Source: Planctomicrobium sp.
GTDB taxonomy: Bacteria > Planctomycetota > Planctomycetia > Planctomycetales > Planctomycetaceae
Assembly: GCA_018659505.1 (NCBI GenBank)
Contig: JABJMI010000864.1
Span: forward strand, 1 to 17,024
DNA: 17,024 nt
Reading direction: 5' to 3'
Made by a program: the position numbers and the translations under genes
Shown here: piece by piece, positions 7,403 to 15,822 of the stretch
Position numbering within the stretch: the stretch's first letter is position 1
Layout of the letters: every line of letters begins with the position of its first letter
The notes under the pieces: model-generated
Databases searched by the model: none
What the model was told of the DNA's origin: nothing
Seen by the model: the letters and a program-made list of their open reading frames with translations, nothing else

Positions 7403-7500
7403 TTTGTCACAGAGATCACTAAGGACTCAGAGGAAAGTATTTTGTGAGTTAAGCTCCAATTCAACCTTTCTCAGTGTTCTCTTCGTCCTCTGTGGTTAAA
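7403..7500. repeat. Imperfect inverted repeat between convergent genes
   Basis: The left arm (7403-7436) contains TTTGTCACAGAGATCAC and GGAAA. The right arm (7467-7500) contains TTTCTCAG and CCTCTGTGGTTAAA, whose complement begins TTTAACCACAGAGGA. The arms match imperfectly over about 34 bases. The CACAGAG/CTCAGTG pattern is a common type of intergenic repeat. It could act as a bidirectional terminator between yjbQ and the convergent hydrolase gene, but it lacks a clean stem with a U-run. Confidence 0.45.
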
Positions 7501-7588
7501 CATGACGCAGGGTTACTTGTGATTGATCTATTACGTTTTGCTTTAAATCGGAATTTGTGAATTTGACCTTCTTTCGATGACGCCCCTA

Positions 7589-8893
7589 TCACCAGAACTT
7601 TAATCTCGACCAGAAACTTTTCTTCGGCACTGCAATCTCAGTCTCTGCAGAAACGGTCTTGATCGGTGACACCTCGACCTCGGGTTCGGATGAAGCGAAG
7701 ATGCTCCAGGCGGGCTTGATTTTGTGGGGTTTTAATTTCCTCAGCTCAGGTTCTTTGCCAGCGAGTGCATAATTGATGTCTGCGAGTAATTCATCGCCGT
7801 AGGCAGAGTGACCTAGTGTGATCAATCCGAGATCGAGTCCTGTTGCATCAATCACTTGAATCAATGGGTTGTTCGGGAACGTGACGAGATCATCTCCACC
7901 TAATCCTAAGCGCGATCCTTGGTGGAGCAACTTGGAAGCCTGCAGCGCCCTGTCTGTTGAGGAAGTATAAATCGTCACCCGGCTGGACGCCTTGACGATT
8001 TCAGGAGCGATCACTTCTCGGAAAGTTTTCGCGTCGACGTCCGGGGCAGCGAGGATGACTTCGTTCAGTTTCGGAATCTGTCGATAGGCACTCTGTTCAC
8101 CAAGCCGTTGCAATGCTTTCGTGACAAGTCGATTCCCCATGCTGTGGGCAACGAGATGGACCTGCTTTGCTCCCGATCTGGCAGCGACCGTTTCCAGAAA
8201 CTCGATAAACTTCGCTTCCGAAGCATCGGCATGACTAATATCGGAAGGGTAATTGAGGAACGCACCATGTGATGGCCAGCTATACATGACTGGTGCCCCA
8301 GTGAACTTTAAGTCATGAAACATTTGTGCCGTGCGGTAAGATGCTTCCGCGAATGTAACATTGAAGCCATGCACAAAAATGAGAGCCGCCTGACTTTCCG
8401 ATTCAGCAACCGAGCTTGACAGCCCCGCGCCGAAGTCATCGATAGAGAGGGGAGTTACGGTTTGCAGTACAACATGTTTTTCGGGATCTTCCGAGAATTC
8501 AAACTTCCATATTTTCGGTCGTTCGACTTCTCCGTAATCATGTGACTCTGGAATGCTGACATCACAGTAACCGAACTCTAAGTTGCCGAGATCGGATGAA
8601 TAGAACTTGTTCGCTTCGGAGGTGTCTCCGTTCCGCGCCCGATTCGTCCCGTAGAAGACTCGGACCTTCCAAAACGAATCTCCGGCACTACACACTTGCG
8701 GTTCTGCGACATCATCATAAGCCATGCCTGCAGAGAGACTCTCTTCAGGCATGCTGCCTTCAAATTCCTCAGAATTTTGTTGAGGCTGGAATTGAGACGT
8801 TTCTTGCTGCTCGAAAGAGGCACACGCTGCAACCAGCAATAAAGCGCCTGCCGAACACGTTAACAGAAACTTTCGAATTTGAATTCGGCCCAT
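7589..8893 (-). CDS. Lipoprotein alpha/beta hydrolase (DUF900 family)
   Basis: I start the gene at the ATG at 8893 (434 residues) because AAAGGAAT lies just upstream and a lipoprotein signal peptide follows directly: basic MGRIQIRK, a hydrophobic stretch, then VAAC with Cys24 as the lipidated residue. A longer in-frame start at 8965 would bury this signal. The mature protein has the esterase/lipase-like DUF900 domain: VFYGTNR at 79-85, the oxyanion-type HGFN at 175-178, SWPS at 205-208, and the nucleophile elbow AHSMG at 249-253 with Ser251. Likely triad partners are Asp285 (APDVD) and His362 (LGHS). The substrate is unknown. It probably sits on a membrane facing the periplasm. The extreme C-terminus is basic and aromatic. 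The next gene upstream in the same direction begins about 260 bases away, so separate transcription is likely. Confidence 0.88.
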   Translation of the reverse strand: MGRIQIRKFLLTCSAGALLLVAACASFEQQETSQFQPQQNSEEFEGSMPEESLSAGMAYDDVAEPQVCSAGDSFWKVRVFYGTNRARNGDTSEANKFYSSDLGNLEFGYCDVSIPESHDYGEVERPKIWKFEFSEDPEKHVVLQTVTPLSIDDFGAGLSSSVAESESQAALIFVHGFNVTFAEASYRTAQMFHDLKFTGAPVMYSWPSHGAFLNYPSDISHADASEAKFIEFLETVAARSGAKQVHLVAHSMGNRLVTKALQRLGEQSAYRQIPKLNEVILAAPDVDAKTFREVIAPEIVKASSRVTIYTSSTDRALQASKLLHQGSRLGLGGDDLVTFPNNPLIQVIDATGLDLGLITLGHSAYGDELLADINYALAGKEPELRKLKPHKIKPAWSIFASSEPEVEVSPIKTVSAETEIAVPKKSFWSRLKFW

Positions 8894-9153
8894 GACGATT
8901 CCTTTCGACAGCGGTGTTCGATAATAGTCTGAAAGCGATTGGCAAAAGAGGCTTAACAAATACAAGCACGACGCGCGAGCGAGTGGATTGATGTACTCAC
9001 TTGCGCAGCGTGCCGGTAGATCGTTCTCAGCCGTTCGCCTACATAGAAAAGTATGCCACTAAGCTGAAATCACATAGAGAAGCAACGGCATGATGATCGA
9101 GCAGACGCATGTTTCGGCATTTTCTGCGCTTTATTTAAGCAAAACTCATTCGG

Positions 9154-10176
9154 TCAGTTCGAGAGCACTGGCGCTAAATACATATTTCGATACGACACTG
9201 CGGTATGATCACCTTGTAAGTAGATCGGACCCGGCTTAGCAGGATTCGTCTGGATTGCTCCGGCGGTCGGTGCAGAGACCGGCTGATTGTCGATCACTTT
9301 TTGTCCATTCAACACCACAGTGATGTGACGATCAACCAAGGTGATGTCATACGTTTGCCACTCTCCTCCAGGTTTTCCGGCGTTGAATTTAGGAGCGATT
9401 GTCCCGAAAATTGCGCCGACACCTTGAATGCCTTGCATCCGGCTGTTTCGATCAACAACCTGCGCTTCGTACATGCCTCGCAAGTAGATGCCGCTGTTCC
9501 GATTCTCTTCGACAAGAAATTCGACATGCAGCCAGAAATCTTCAAACTTCGCTTCCGTCTTCAGGTTTGCAAAAGCACCCGTGGGACTGAAGTCAGTTTT
9601 GGGTGTTGTATTTTTTAAGAGACCGTCCTCCAGGCTCCAGCCATTCACTTTGTCAGTCTCATGAGGTTGCCAACCTGACAAGTCTTTCCCATTCAATAGG
9701 GCAATCGGATGACCAAATCTAACTTTTGAAAGATCAGGAGCACTCGCTGGCATGGGTGGAATTTTAGAGCCTGTAAATTTATCCCGTTCTGATGTTCCAT
9801 CAGCGAGTTGACGATGAATCATTCCATCCAGTGTTCCGTTTGTTAAGCCAACATCAACTTTCGTTACAGTCGCTGCTCCCTGCTTCTTTTTCCGTTTGAC
9901 TTCGAACTTCAGCCGCCCTGCAACCAATTCAGCATCATACGGACCTGTTGGACCGATGTAGAAACGGATGTAGACTTTCGGTTGACCCTCCTTTTCAACC
10001 ACTCGCATCCAAGCAGGCATGCCTGAGTCAAGATTCAGCGACCAATCTCCGACAAGACCTTCTGGTAGCTGATCCGCACGAGCTGTCGGTGACAAGAACA
10101 TGAATGTCAAAGCAAGGCAAAGTGCAAACCGAAAGGGGGCAGAAAGGTTATTGATTCTCAGGAAGTGATTATTCAT
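9154..10176 (-). CDS. Secreted 3-keto-disaccharide hydrolase domain protein (DUF1080)
   Basis: The 340-residue protein begins with a signal peptide (basic start, hydrophobic core about 15-30, cleavage near ARA-DQ at 34-36). Residues about 37-135 form a separate strand-rich N-terminal domain. Residues about 155-336 are the DUF1080/3-keto-disaccharide hydrolase domain, a concanavalin-like beta sandwich. Typical blocks are LLNGKDLSGWQ (160-170), WSLEDGLL (180-187), FEDFWLHVEFLVEENRNSGIYLRG (211-234), GGEWQTYDI (270-278) and the closing GPIYLQGDHTAVSYRNMYLAP. Proteins with this domain are very numerous in planctomycetes and are thought to act on sugars or polysaccharides outside the cytoplasm. 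The substrate cannot be read from the sequence. Confidence 0.9.
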   Translation of the reverse strand: MNNHFLRINNLSAPFRFALCLALTFMFLSPTARADQLPEGLVGDWSLNLDSGMPAWMRVVEKEGQPKVYIRFYIGPTGPYDAELVAGRLKFEVKRKKKQGAATVTKVDVGLTNGTLDGMIHRQLADGTSERDKFTGSKIPPMPASAPDLSKVRFGHPIALLNGKDLSGWQPHETDKVNGWSLEDGLLKNTTPKTDFSPTGAFANLKTEAKFEDFWLHVEFLVEENRNSGIYLRGMYEAQVVDRNSRMQGIQGVGAIFGTIAPKFNAGKPGGEWQTYDITLVDRHITVVLNGQKVIDNQPVSAPTAGAIQTNPAKPGPIYLQGDHTAVSYRNMYLAPVLSN

Positions 10177-10298
10177 GATTCCGAACTTTTGAAGTGATTT
10201 GCAGGACTTATCTTAAGCTTCACCTGATCAGTATGAATAGAGTGTCACGATTCAAGAACCAAAGAGTCTAAATGGATGCAATCGAATTGTTCGGGCAT

Positions 10299-10844
10299 TC
10301 ATCTCCATACTCGATACAATACGTGAATCAGTCTTGAGTTGAGTTCTTTGGACGCACGCAAATCGACATCCAGCATTGAATCTGGAATACAGAAAACCTT
10401 GAAGACTCTTCGGCGCTGCAGCTGCTTGACTCTCTGCTTTGCGAGACTGAATCCTTTGATGATCGCTTGGTGAAGTTGATAGACATGAGTGATCTCAGTG
10501 GCATCGGTTTCCGCCGAATCATCACGCTTGGGGTGCAGCGAGCGAAACTGTGCGTTGATCTCATCTAGTATCGAATTCGCTCGCTCGAAAGTTTGTGGAG
10601 ACATTTGCCACGCATGGACGTCAAACTTTTCGCCCAATAATCGCTCCAGCAGAGGCATGCTGCGTTCGGCGGAATCGTATGCAGCCACGAGAGATTCCAC
10701 CCGGTCATCTTCTCCCGTCAGAATTGCGTAACCAGTGACTGGTTTCTGAATTTCTGATAGATGTGTCTCGATGTCCTCAGCGATCACCTCACTGAAATGA
10801 GCATGATCACTGTTTAGAAACGCATGTAGCTGGGAGTCATTCAA
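10299..10844 (-). CDS. DUF4303-like protein
   Basis: The 181-residue protein has no signal peptide or membrane segment. Its pattern fits DUF4303: a strand ending GYAILTGEDDRVESLVAAYDS (38-58), a central Trp (79), a helix FERANSILDEIN (86-97), a second helix HQAIIKGFSLAK, and a C-terminal VFCIPDS followed by SKELNS. The function of DUF4303 is unknown; some relatives sit near toxin-immunity loci. The start is a TTG that overlaps the stop of the upstream gene by eight bases (TTGAATGA), so the two genes are very probably co-transcribed and translationally coupled. The family call is from remembered pattern and is moderate. Confidence 0.7.
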   Translation of the reverse strand: MNDSQLHAFLNSDHAHFSEVIAEDIETHLSEIQKPVTGYAILTGEDDRVESLVAAYDSAERSMPLLERLLGEKFDVHAWQMSPQTFERANSILDEINAQFRSLHPKRDDSAETDATEITHVYQLHQAIIKGFSLAKQRVKQLQRRRVFKVFCIPDSMLDVDLRASKELNSRLIHVLYRVWR

Positions 10845-12030
10845 ATATGTATCTTCTGGCGATTTTCATTGTTTTTGGGTCTGCCTCTTCAAGGGTCTTG
10901 ATATTTTGTCGAGCTTGAATGACATATGCGGGTACTACTTCTTTGGAGGTTTCATCCCAGCTTCTGTCTGCCATGAGGAAGTAGCGAGCAATCGCACGCT
11001 TGATTATTGGGGCATTAAATTTCTCGTCGTTATACATCGTCATTAACCGATCTCCGATTGACCAATCTGACCATTTCGCAAGGTCGAGAATGATAAGGTC
11101 CACCAATTTCGGATCTTCCAGAAGAATCCGCATGGACTGACACAACCGATCAATCGAGATTTGCTCGACTTCATATTGCCGCATAAATCGCATAGCCTGC
11201 AGTGCGGCAAATTTTTGAGAGAAAGCGACATCTGGAGAGTTAAGGATCGATTTGTCGAGAAACTGAAACCCTTTGTCTCCCGTAAGCAGTAAATAGCCGG
11301 TCACCATACCATCGATTCCGAATGGAAAGTCATCTCGCATCTCGCGAATGGTTTCTTCCATGAAAACGACATCCGTTTTATTACCGCAGTGTCCTAGCAT
11401 GATTGCATACATTCCAACTCGTTCCATGTGCTGAAAGCGGTATTTCTCAAGCCATTGCCGAAGTTCCGTTCGATCAAGAAAATCAGTTGCTTCATTGTCC
11501 GCAATCAACTGCCAATTCTCTTGAGTGTTGATTTCCAAATATGAATCATGAGCAAGCAAATGATTTTGATGCTCAAGGAATTGCAGGAAGTAAATGAGTT
11601 GCTCTTTCGGAGTTGCAGCATACTCAGGTGCATTCAATAGATAGTCCTGTACAGCGGAAGAACTCTTCTCAACCAGCCACCACCTAAGCTTTTCTTGCTT
11701 AAGCTCTCCAGCTAAGAGAAGTTGTTCTCCTTTTGCTAGCTTGAGATCTCGCTGCAAGGTCAGGATTTCTCCGATCTCATATTTCTTAGACGTATCTTTA
11801 ACGATGTGCCGAATCTTAACAGCAGAGGTTCCGGCAAATTTTTGTTCCTCATTCGCTGGAACGACCTTAATTAACTCTCCAAAAACAACGACATCTGATT
11901 CTTCGTGATACTCACGTAATGTCTGTGGACCAGGATCCCAGGTTGGACAATAGGCGTGACAGGTAGGCTGGAATTGTGAGTAAACCGAAAAGAGAGCTAC
12001 TGCCAGAACTGCTGTTGTCTGAGATTTCAT
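10837..12030 (-). CDS. Secreted helical-repeat protein, planctomycete-type family of unknown function
   Basis: The 397-residue protein starts with a signal peptide (MKSQTT, hydrophobic core to about 18, cleavage near CHA-YC at 24-28). The mature N-terminus (YCPTWDPGPQTLREYHEESDVVVFGELI) and following strands to about residue 130 look like a small beta-barrel domain with a Cys-containing start. From about 138 onward it is helical, with HEAT-like units such as LIYFLQFLEHQNHLLAHDSYLEI, MYAIMLGHCGN and FAALQAMRFM. I recognise this as a family recurrent in planctomycetes, always annotated as hypothetical; no catalytic motif is evident. It is the first gene of a coupled pair with the DUF4303-like gene. 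A palindromic repeat lies about 40 bases upstream of the start. Confidence 0.85.
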   Translation of the reverse strand: MKSQTTAVLAVALFSVYSQFQPTCHAYCPTWDPGPQTLREYHEESDVVVFGELIKVVPANEEQKFAGTSAVKIRHIVKDTSKKYEIGEILTLQRDLKLAKGEQLLLAGELKQEKLRWWLVEKSSSAVQDYLLNAPEYAATPKEQLIYFLQFLEHQNHLLAHDSYLEINTQENWQLIADNEATDFLDRTELRQWLEKYRFQHMERVGMYAIMLGHCGNKTDVVFMEETIREMRDDFPFGIDGMVTGYLLLTGDKGFQFLDKSILNSPDVAFSQKFAALQAMRFMRQYEVEQISIDRLCQSMRILLEDPKLVDLIILDLAKWSDWSIGDRLMTMYNDEKFNAPIIKRAIARYFLMADRSWDETSKEVVPAYVIQARQNIKTLEEADPKTMKIARRYIFE

Positions 12031-12062
12031 AGGAACCGTCCCGTAGTTAATATCTCAATATT

Positions 12063-12131
12063 AGCCGTTTGAGCGTTAGCCCCGGTTTTGAGCGTGTGAG
12101 AGATTCAAACCGGGGCTAACGCCCTGCGGCT
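12063..12131. repeat. REP-like palindrome upstream of the secreted-protein gene
   Basis: GCGTTAGCCCCGGTTT (12073-12088) and AAACCGGGGCTAACGC (12107-12122) form a perfect 16-bp inverted repeat with an 18-base loop. AGCCG before it and CGGCT after it extend the stem with a small internal loop. The core resembles repeats that are common between genes in planctomycete genomes. It lies between two genes on the minus strand and could stop transcription from rsmF or protect mRNA ends. Confidence 0.65.
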
Positions 12132-12196
12132 TATGAAACTCGTTGCATTGTGGTAACTGCAAAGCCATTCTCACTGATATCTCTACTCCAAGTCAA

Positions 12197-13672
12197 TTAC
12201 TTTTTCAGAATCGACCAGAGTTGTTCTTCCGGTAATGACATGCGGATTCGCCACTCTTGGGGATACCAATTGTTAGAGCGGGGACCGATTTGTTTGACCC
12301 AGCCGAGGGGGTGACCTTGGTAGCTGACGATTCCGATTCCGTCGGGGAGCGAGGTTTCAATCGGTTCGCGTCGCAGGTAGCGGAGTGCGGTTTGCCAATC
12401 GACTTCAACACTTGGGAAGCTTTCTCGGTTGAAGATCGACGAGAGTGCGAGCCCATGTGCCGGGATGGCTCCATGCTTCTTCATTTCACAGACATGCACA
12501 CCGAGAGTGATGACTTTCAATTGATCTTGAATCCTTAGCAACTCTTCGACCCACCTTTTAGGGAAGGCTGAGACTTGTTCTCCTCGATTGATAAAGCGGA
12601 GCGTTCTCTCTTCATTGAGCCAGTTCTCGAAAGGTTCAGCTGTTCTTCTGGTGGTGAGTTCATAACCTTTTCGGACTTGTGGAGTTGGTTCGTCTTCACA
12701 CGGAGTACAGCGACCTCGTTTTGACTTTTTCGGTTTGCGTTTTCTCTGTTGTTGAGTTGACTTCGGGACAGTCTTTGATGGTCGCTGCTTCTGTAAAACC
12801 GCGAGGAAGAATCCTTCGCCTCGAACTTGATGAGGATACGCCTGATAAGCTTTACCGGAGTCGATTTCGAGTTCTGTGAATCCCCACGACTCATCTAATT
12901 GCAAATCGACGAGCTGATACCCCTCATCTTGAATCAACCAGCGGACGATCTCTTCATTCTCAGTCGGGTTAAAAGTACATGTACAATAGACCAGATACCC
13001 ACCGACATTGAGAGACGGTAAGGTGTCGCTGAGGATTCGTTTTTGTCGCCGCGAGCAAAGCTGTAAGTTCTCTGGTGTCCACTGGTTAACGCTTTCCTCG
13101 TCCTTGCGAAAGAGACCTTCTCCGGAGCAGGGTGCGTCGACAACCATGACGTCGAAGAGCTCTCCCAACGCTCCAAAGTCAGCTGGGTCGTTATTGGTGA
13201 CGACGGTATTCGCACCGCTCCATTTGGTGACATTCTCAGCGAGGATCCAGGCACGGCTGCGGATAACTTCATTCGAGACGATCAGCGACTCTTCAGGCAG
13301 CAAACTCATGAGGTGAGTCGTCTTTCCACCGGGAGCGGCACAGAGATCGAGAATGGTCTCGGGATTCTCGCGCCTTTTGATCCATTCAATCGCCTGTTCA
13401 AGCAGCATGCTGGATGGTTCTTGAACGTAGTAACAACCGGCATGCAGTAATGGATCACAGGTGAACAGTGGTCGCTCAGCGAGGTAGTAAGCATCCGTTG
13501 CCCACGGGACCGCTTCAAGCTGCAAATCTTGCTCGTTTTCTCCCGCTCGAATCTTTATACTATTCAGCCTGAGACTGACATTCGCTGGTCGCTGTAAAGC
13601 TTCCAGAAACGTCTCAGTTTCGCTGCCGAGTTGAGCAGTGATTCGATCCAGAAATGGCTGTGGCAGATTCAT
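12197..13672 (-). CDS. rsmF: RsmF-type rRNA (cytosine-C5) methyltransferase
   Basis: The 491-residue protein belongs to the NOL1/NOP2/Sun m5C methyltransferases. Residues about 1-95 are the RNA-binding N-terminal part, with the NVSLRLNSIK and YYVQEPSSML blocks. The SAM-binding motif is DLCAAPGGKTT (109-119), motif IV is VVDAPCSGEG (177-186, Cys182 for product release), and motif VI is YCTCTF (229-234, Cys232 as nucleophile). After a Lys/Arg-rich linker (about 295-340) comes a PUA-like C-terminal half with LKVITLGVHVCEMKKHGAIPAH, IVSYQGHPLGWVKQIG and NNWYPQEWRI, as in RsmF, which methylates C1407 of 16S rRNA in E. coli. Target and symbol are by analogy. The gene diverges from dnaN. Confidence 0.9.
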   Translation of the reverse strand: MNLPQPFLDRITAQLGSETETFLEALQRPANVSLRLNSIKIRAGENEQDLQLEAVPWATDAYYLAERPLFTCDPLLHAGCYYVQEPSSMLLEQAIEWIKRRENPETILDLCAAPGGKTTHLMSLLPEESLIVSNEVIRSRAWILAENVTKWSGANTVVTNNDPADFGALGELFDVMVVDAPCSGEGLFRKDEESVNQWTPENLQLCSRRQKRILSDTLPSLNVGGYLVYCTCTFNPTENEEIVRWLIQDEGYQLVDLQLDESWGFTELEIDSGKAYQAYPHQVRGEGFFLAVLQKQRPSKTVPKSTQQQRKRKPKKSKRGRCTPCEDEPTPQVRKGYELTTRRTAEPFENWLNEERTLRFINRGEQVSAFPKRWVEELLRIQDQLKVITLGVHVCEMKKHGAIPAHGLALSSIFNRESFPSVEVDWQTALRYLRREPIETSLPDGIGIVSYQGHPLGWVKQIGPRSNNWYPQEWRIRMSLPEEQLWSILKK

Positions 13673-14230
13673 ATCGGAAGTGGGTCTATGTGCTGAACGA
13701 CTGTATTCGTTGGTTGTGAGTTGTAATTGCAGTTCAGTATCAACTTTGATTCTGGTTGAGGGTTTAGCGTTGAGAGTTTAGAAAATTTGCAATGTAAGTG
13801 TTCTCAACGATAAACGATAAACGCAAGTAAGAGATTAGCAAAATCGTTAGATGTCACCTTCAAACAACCCTATCCGTCTTCTACAAAATGGACCTCTCAA
13901 CGCCTCCTGAAGTCGATAAGTTGTTGATATCAATCGGAGAACTGCGGCACAACTCTGATGAGAACTCTCTCTTCAAAAAGGGGTGTTCATAAACCCTGTT
14001 GTCATCGACACTTCAGACACAGACTACAGACTGGAAACTAACAAATTATCGACGTGATTTTCCTGCCTGCGAATTGTATTAAAGCTCTATTTTTCATACA
14101 CTTACAAATTCTGAGTAGTTGCTTATCATCAGCAAGTAAGTCCCTTTGATAATACTGCTGATAATAATTAAATAGTTCTTATTAAAGAGTGGCTTTTGCA
14201 AAGCCCATTGTCATTAACTGAAGCATTACA
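13673..14230. other. Divergent intergenic region upstream of dnaN
   Basis: These 558 bases between rsmF and dnaN contain no gene I can support. Near the rsmF side, CGTTGAGA (13768-13775) and TCTCAACG (13802-13809) form an inverted repeat flanked by GTTTAG units on the left and two tandem ATAAACG units (13810-13823) on the right, resembling an intergenic repeat. The part from about 14080 to 14190 is AT-rich. One DnaA-box-like site, TTATGAACA on the minus strand (13984-13992), differs from the relaxed consensus TTATNCACA at one position; a cluster is lacking, so an origin cannot be claimed. Confidence 0.6.
14146..14173 (+). promoter_or_regulatory. Candidate dnaN operon promoter
   Basis: TTGATA (14146-14151) and TTAAAT (14168-14173) are separated by 16 bases in an AT-rich stretch 57 bases before the dnaN start. 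TGATAATA occurs twice here (14147 and 14158). Pattern match only; sigma-factor preferences in this group are not well known. Confidence 0.3.
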
Positions 14231-15343
14231 ATGAAGCTGACATGTTCTCGAAGCCGACTCTCGGCAGCCTTTCAAATCGTCGGTAGTGTTGTCCCTACCA
14301 GAACACCTAAAGAGATCCTTCGAAATGTGAAGCTGACTCTCGCTGACGGCCGTGCCACTCTCTTAGGAACAGATCAAGAAGTCGGTATTCGTTACGAAAT
14401 CCCTGAAGTCGAAACTGACTCTGTTGGCGAGGTGTTACTACCAACCAAACGGGTGAATGACATCTTACGAGAAGTCAAAGATGAAGAGATTAGCCTGGAA
14501 GTAAATGAAGAGGCACTTTGGATTCGCACCAGTCAGTCTGAGTTTCGCCTCAGCGTGGAAGACCCGGCAGAATTCCCGAATGTGGCTGCCTTTGAAGATG
14601 AGAACTACTACGTCATCCCAGGGAAAGCACTTAAGCAGGGTATTCAACGCACGATCTTCTCGACCGACGTCGAGAGTACACGCTACGCACTCGGTGGCGT
14701 TTTGATGGAAATTGATGCTGAAAATCTCACTCTTGCCGCGACAGATAGCCGCCGGTTAGCAGTTTTCAAAACAGGTTGTTCTGCTCAGGGGAATGTCTCA
14801 GAAGAAGCTGGGCAGCCTGTCATCCCGGCTAAAGCGATGTCGTTGATTGAGAAATCGATCAATGATGATGACAGTGAAGTCAAGATCGCGATTCATCAGA
14901 ATGAAGTTCTCGTCCACAGCGGAGCATCAACAATTTACGCTCGCTTGGTCGAAGGTCGCTTCCCACGTTATCAGGATGTCATTCCAGCCGAATTCAAAGT
15001 GAAGATTGACTTAGTTGCAGGTCCATTTTTGTCGGCAGTTCGCCAAGCGATGATTGTTACGAACGAAGAGAGTCGCGGAGTCGATTTCACGTTCGAAGAT
15101 GGCTCACTGACCTTGACCAGTCTGGGACAAGATGTCGGTTCTTCGAAAGTGGAAATCCCGATCAGTTTCGATTCGGACCCAATTGTTGTCACGTTTGATC
15201 CACGTTTCGTACAGGATTTCCTGAGGGTACTGGATTCGGCAGGGCCGTTAACACTCAACATGATTGACGGCAACAACGCAGCGGTCTTCATGGCAGATGA
15301 CACTTATACTTACGTGGTGATGCCGCTTCCGCGTGATGATTAG
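14231..15343 (+). CDS. dnaN: DNA polymerase III beta sliding clamp
   Basis: The 370-residue protein has the length and pattern of the bacterial beta clamp (366 in E. coli): three tandem clamp domains at about 1-125, 126-245 and 246-370. Recognisable blocks are an N-terminal MKLTCSRSRLSAAFQIVGSVVPTR-type segment, LGGVLMEI and LAATDSRRLAV at about 155-176, VEGRFPRYQDVIP near 240, and the C-terminal YVVMPLPRDD tail of the protein-binding pocket. It dimerises as a ring that tethers polymerase to DNA and also anchors mismatch repair and initiation control proteins. It is the first gene of a plus-strand set with dciA and gyrB. The ribosome binding site is weak (GAAG). No dnaA precedes it; the upstream gene is the divergent rsmF. 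Confidence 0.97.
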   Translation: MKLTCSRSRLSAAFQIVGSVVPTRTPKEILRNVKLTLADGRATLLGTDQEVGIRYEIPEVETDSVGEVLLPTKRVNDILREVKDEEISLEVNEEALWIRTSQSEFRLSVEDPAEFPNVAAFEDENYYVIPGKALKQGIQRTIFSTDVESTRYALGGVLMEIDAENLTLAATDSRRLAVFKTGCSAQGNVSEEAGQPVIPAKAMSLIEKSINDDDSEVKIAIHQNEVLVHSGASTIYARLVEGRFPRYQDVIPAEFKVKIDLVAGPFLSAVRQAMIVTNEESRGVDFTFEDGSLTLTSLGQDVGSSKVEIPISFDSDPIVVTFDPRFVQDFLRVLDSAGPLTLNMIDGNNAAVFMADDTYTYVVMPLPRDD

Positions 15344-15415
15344 CATCGTATAGCTGCACAAATTTTGTGTGCATACCATTAGCGGCTCAGTAGAAATTCT
15401 TGAACGGAGAAAACG

Positions 15416-15763
15416 GTGAGTCGTCGTCCTGGTGAGCGAAGTCGACGTTACGATAAATCAGAGCCGGCTGCACTCGGTGATGTGATTTCACAGTTATTCG
15501 CCCTTCGCGGATATGGACGGACTCAGGGAAACAAACAACTTGAGAATAGCTGGGCCGAAGTGGTCGGCAGCGACATCTCAGAACAAACCAAAGTAATGGG
15601 ACTGAAGAATGGAGTGCTGCAAATTGGAGTTTCCAACTCAGCATTGATCAGCGAACTCTCTGCGTTTCTTAAACCGGAGTTCCTTGAAAAATTTCAGACA
15701 GATTATTCCCATCTCAAAATAAAAGATATCAAATTCAAACTGCGTGGCAGCCTGTCCAAGTGA
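15416..15763 (+). CDS. dciA: DciA-like helicase-loading protein (DUF721)
   Basis: The 115-residue protein starts at a GTG with GGAG about eight bases upstream. After a basic N-terminus (SRRPGERSRRYDK), it follows the DUF721 pattern: LGDVISQLFALRGYGR, a Trp-containing WAEVVGSDISEQTKVMGLKNGVLQIGV block (46-72), NSALISELSAFLKPEFLEKF and a final KIKDIKFKLRGS. DciA is the widespread, ancestral loader or operator of the DnaB helicase in bacteria that lack DnaC. Its place between dnaN and gyrB matches the conserved replication block seen in other phyla (often recF-dciA-gyrB), which strengthens the call. It is 72 bases after dnaN and 59 before gyrB, so an operon is likely. Confidence 0.85.
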   Translation: MSRRPGERSRRYDKSEPAALGDVISQLFALRGYGRTQGNKQLENSWAEVVGSDISEQTKVMGLKNGVLQIGVSNSALISELSAFLKPEFLEKFQTDYSHLKIKDIKFKLRGSLSK

Positions 15764-15822
15764 GTATTTCAGCTGGACGGTTATCCTCAGTGCAGGTGTG
15801 ATCGAAGGAAAGAATCAGACCC

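Noticed and set aside
8894..8965. N-terminal extension of the DUF900 hydrolase by 24 codons
   Set aside because: The internal ATG at 8893 has a good ribosome binding site and directly starts a lipoprotein signal peptide; the extension would place it inside the protein.
12257..12538. Plus-strand open frames inside rsmF, dnaN antisense and similar regions
   Set aside because: They lie opposite well-supported genes and carry no motifs; they are shadows of the real coding strand.
13984..14054. Replication origin upstream of dnaN
   Set aside because: Only one DnaA-box-like site (13984-13992) and one poor one (TTATCGACG at 14046) were found; no cluster, so an origin is not supported.
15355..15373. 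TGCACA/TGTGCA hairpin between dnaN and dciA as a terminator
   Set aside because: Short stem of six pairs, not GC-rich and without a following T-run; it is unlikely to terminate between co-directional replication genes.
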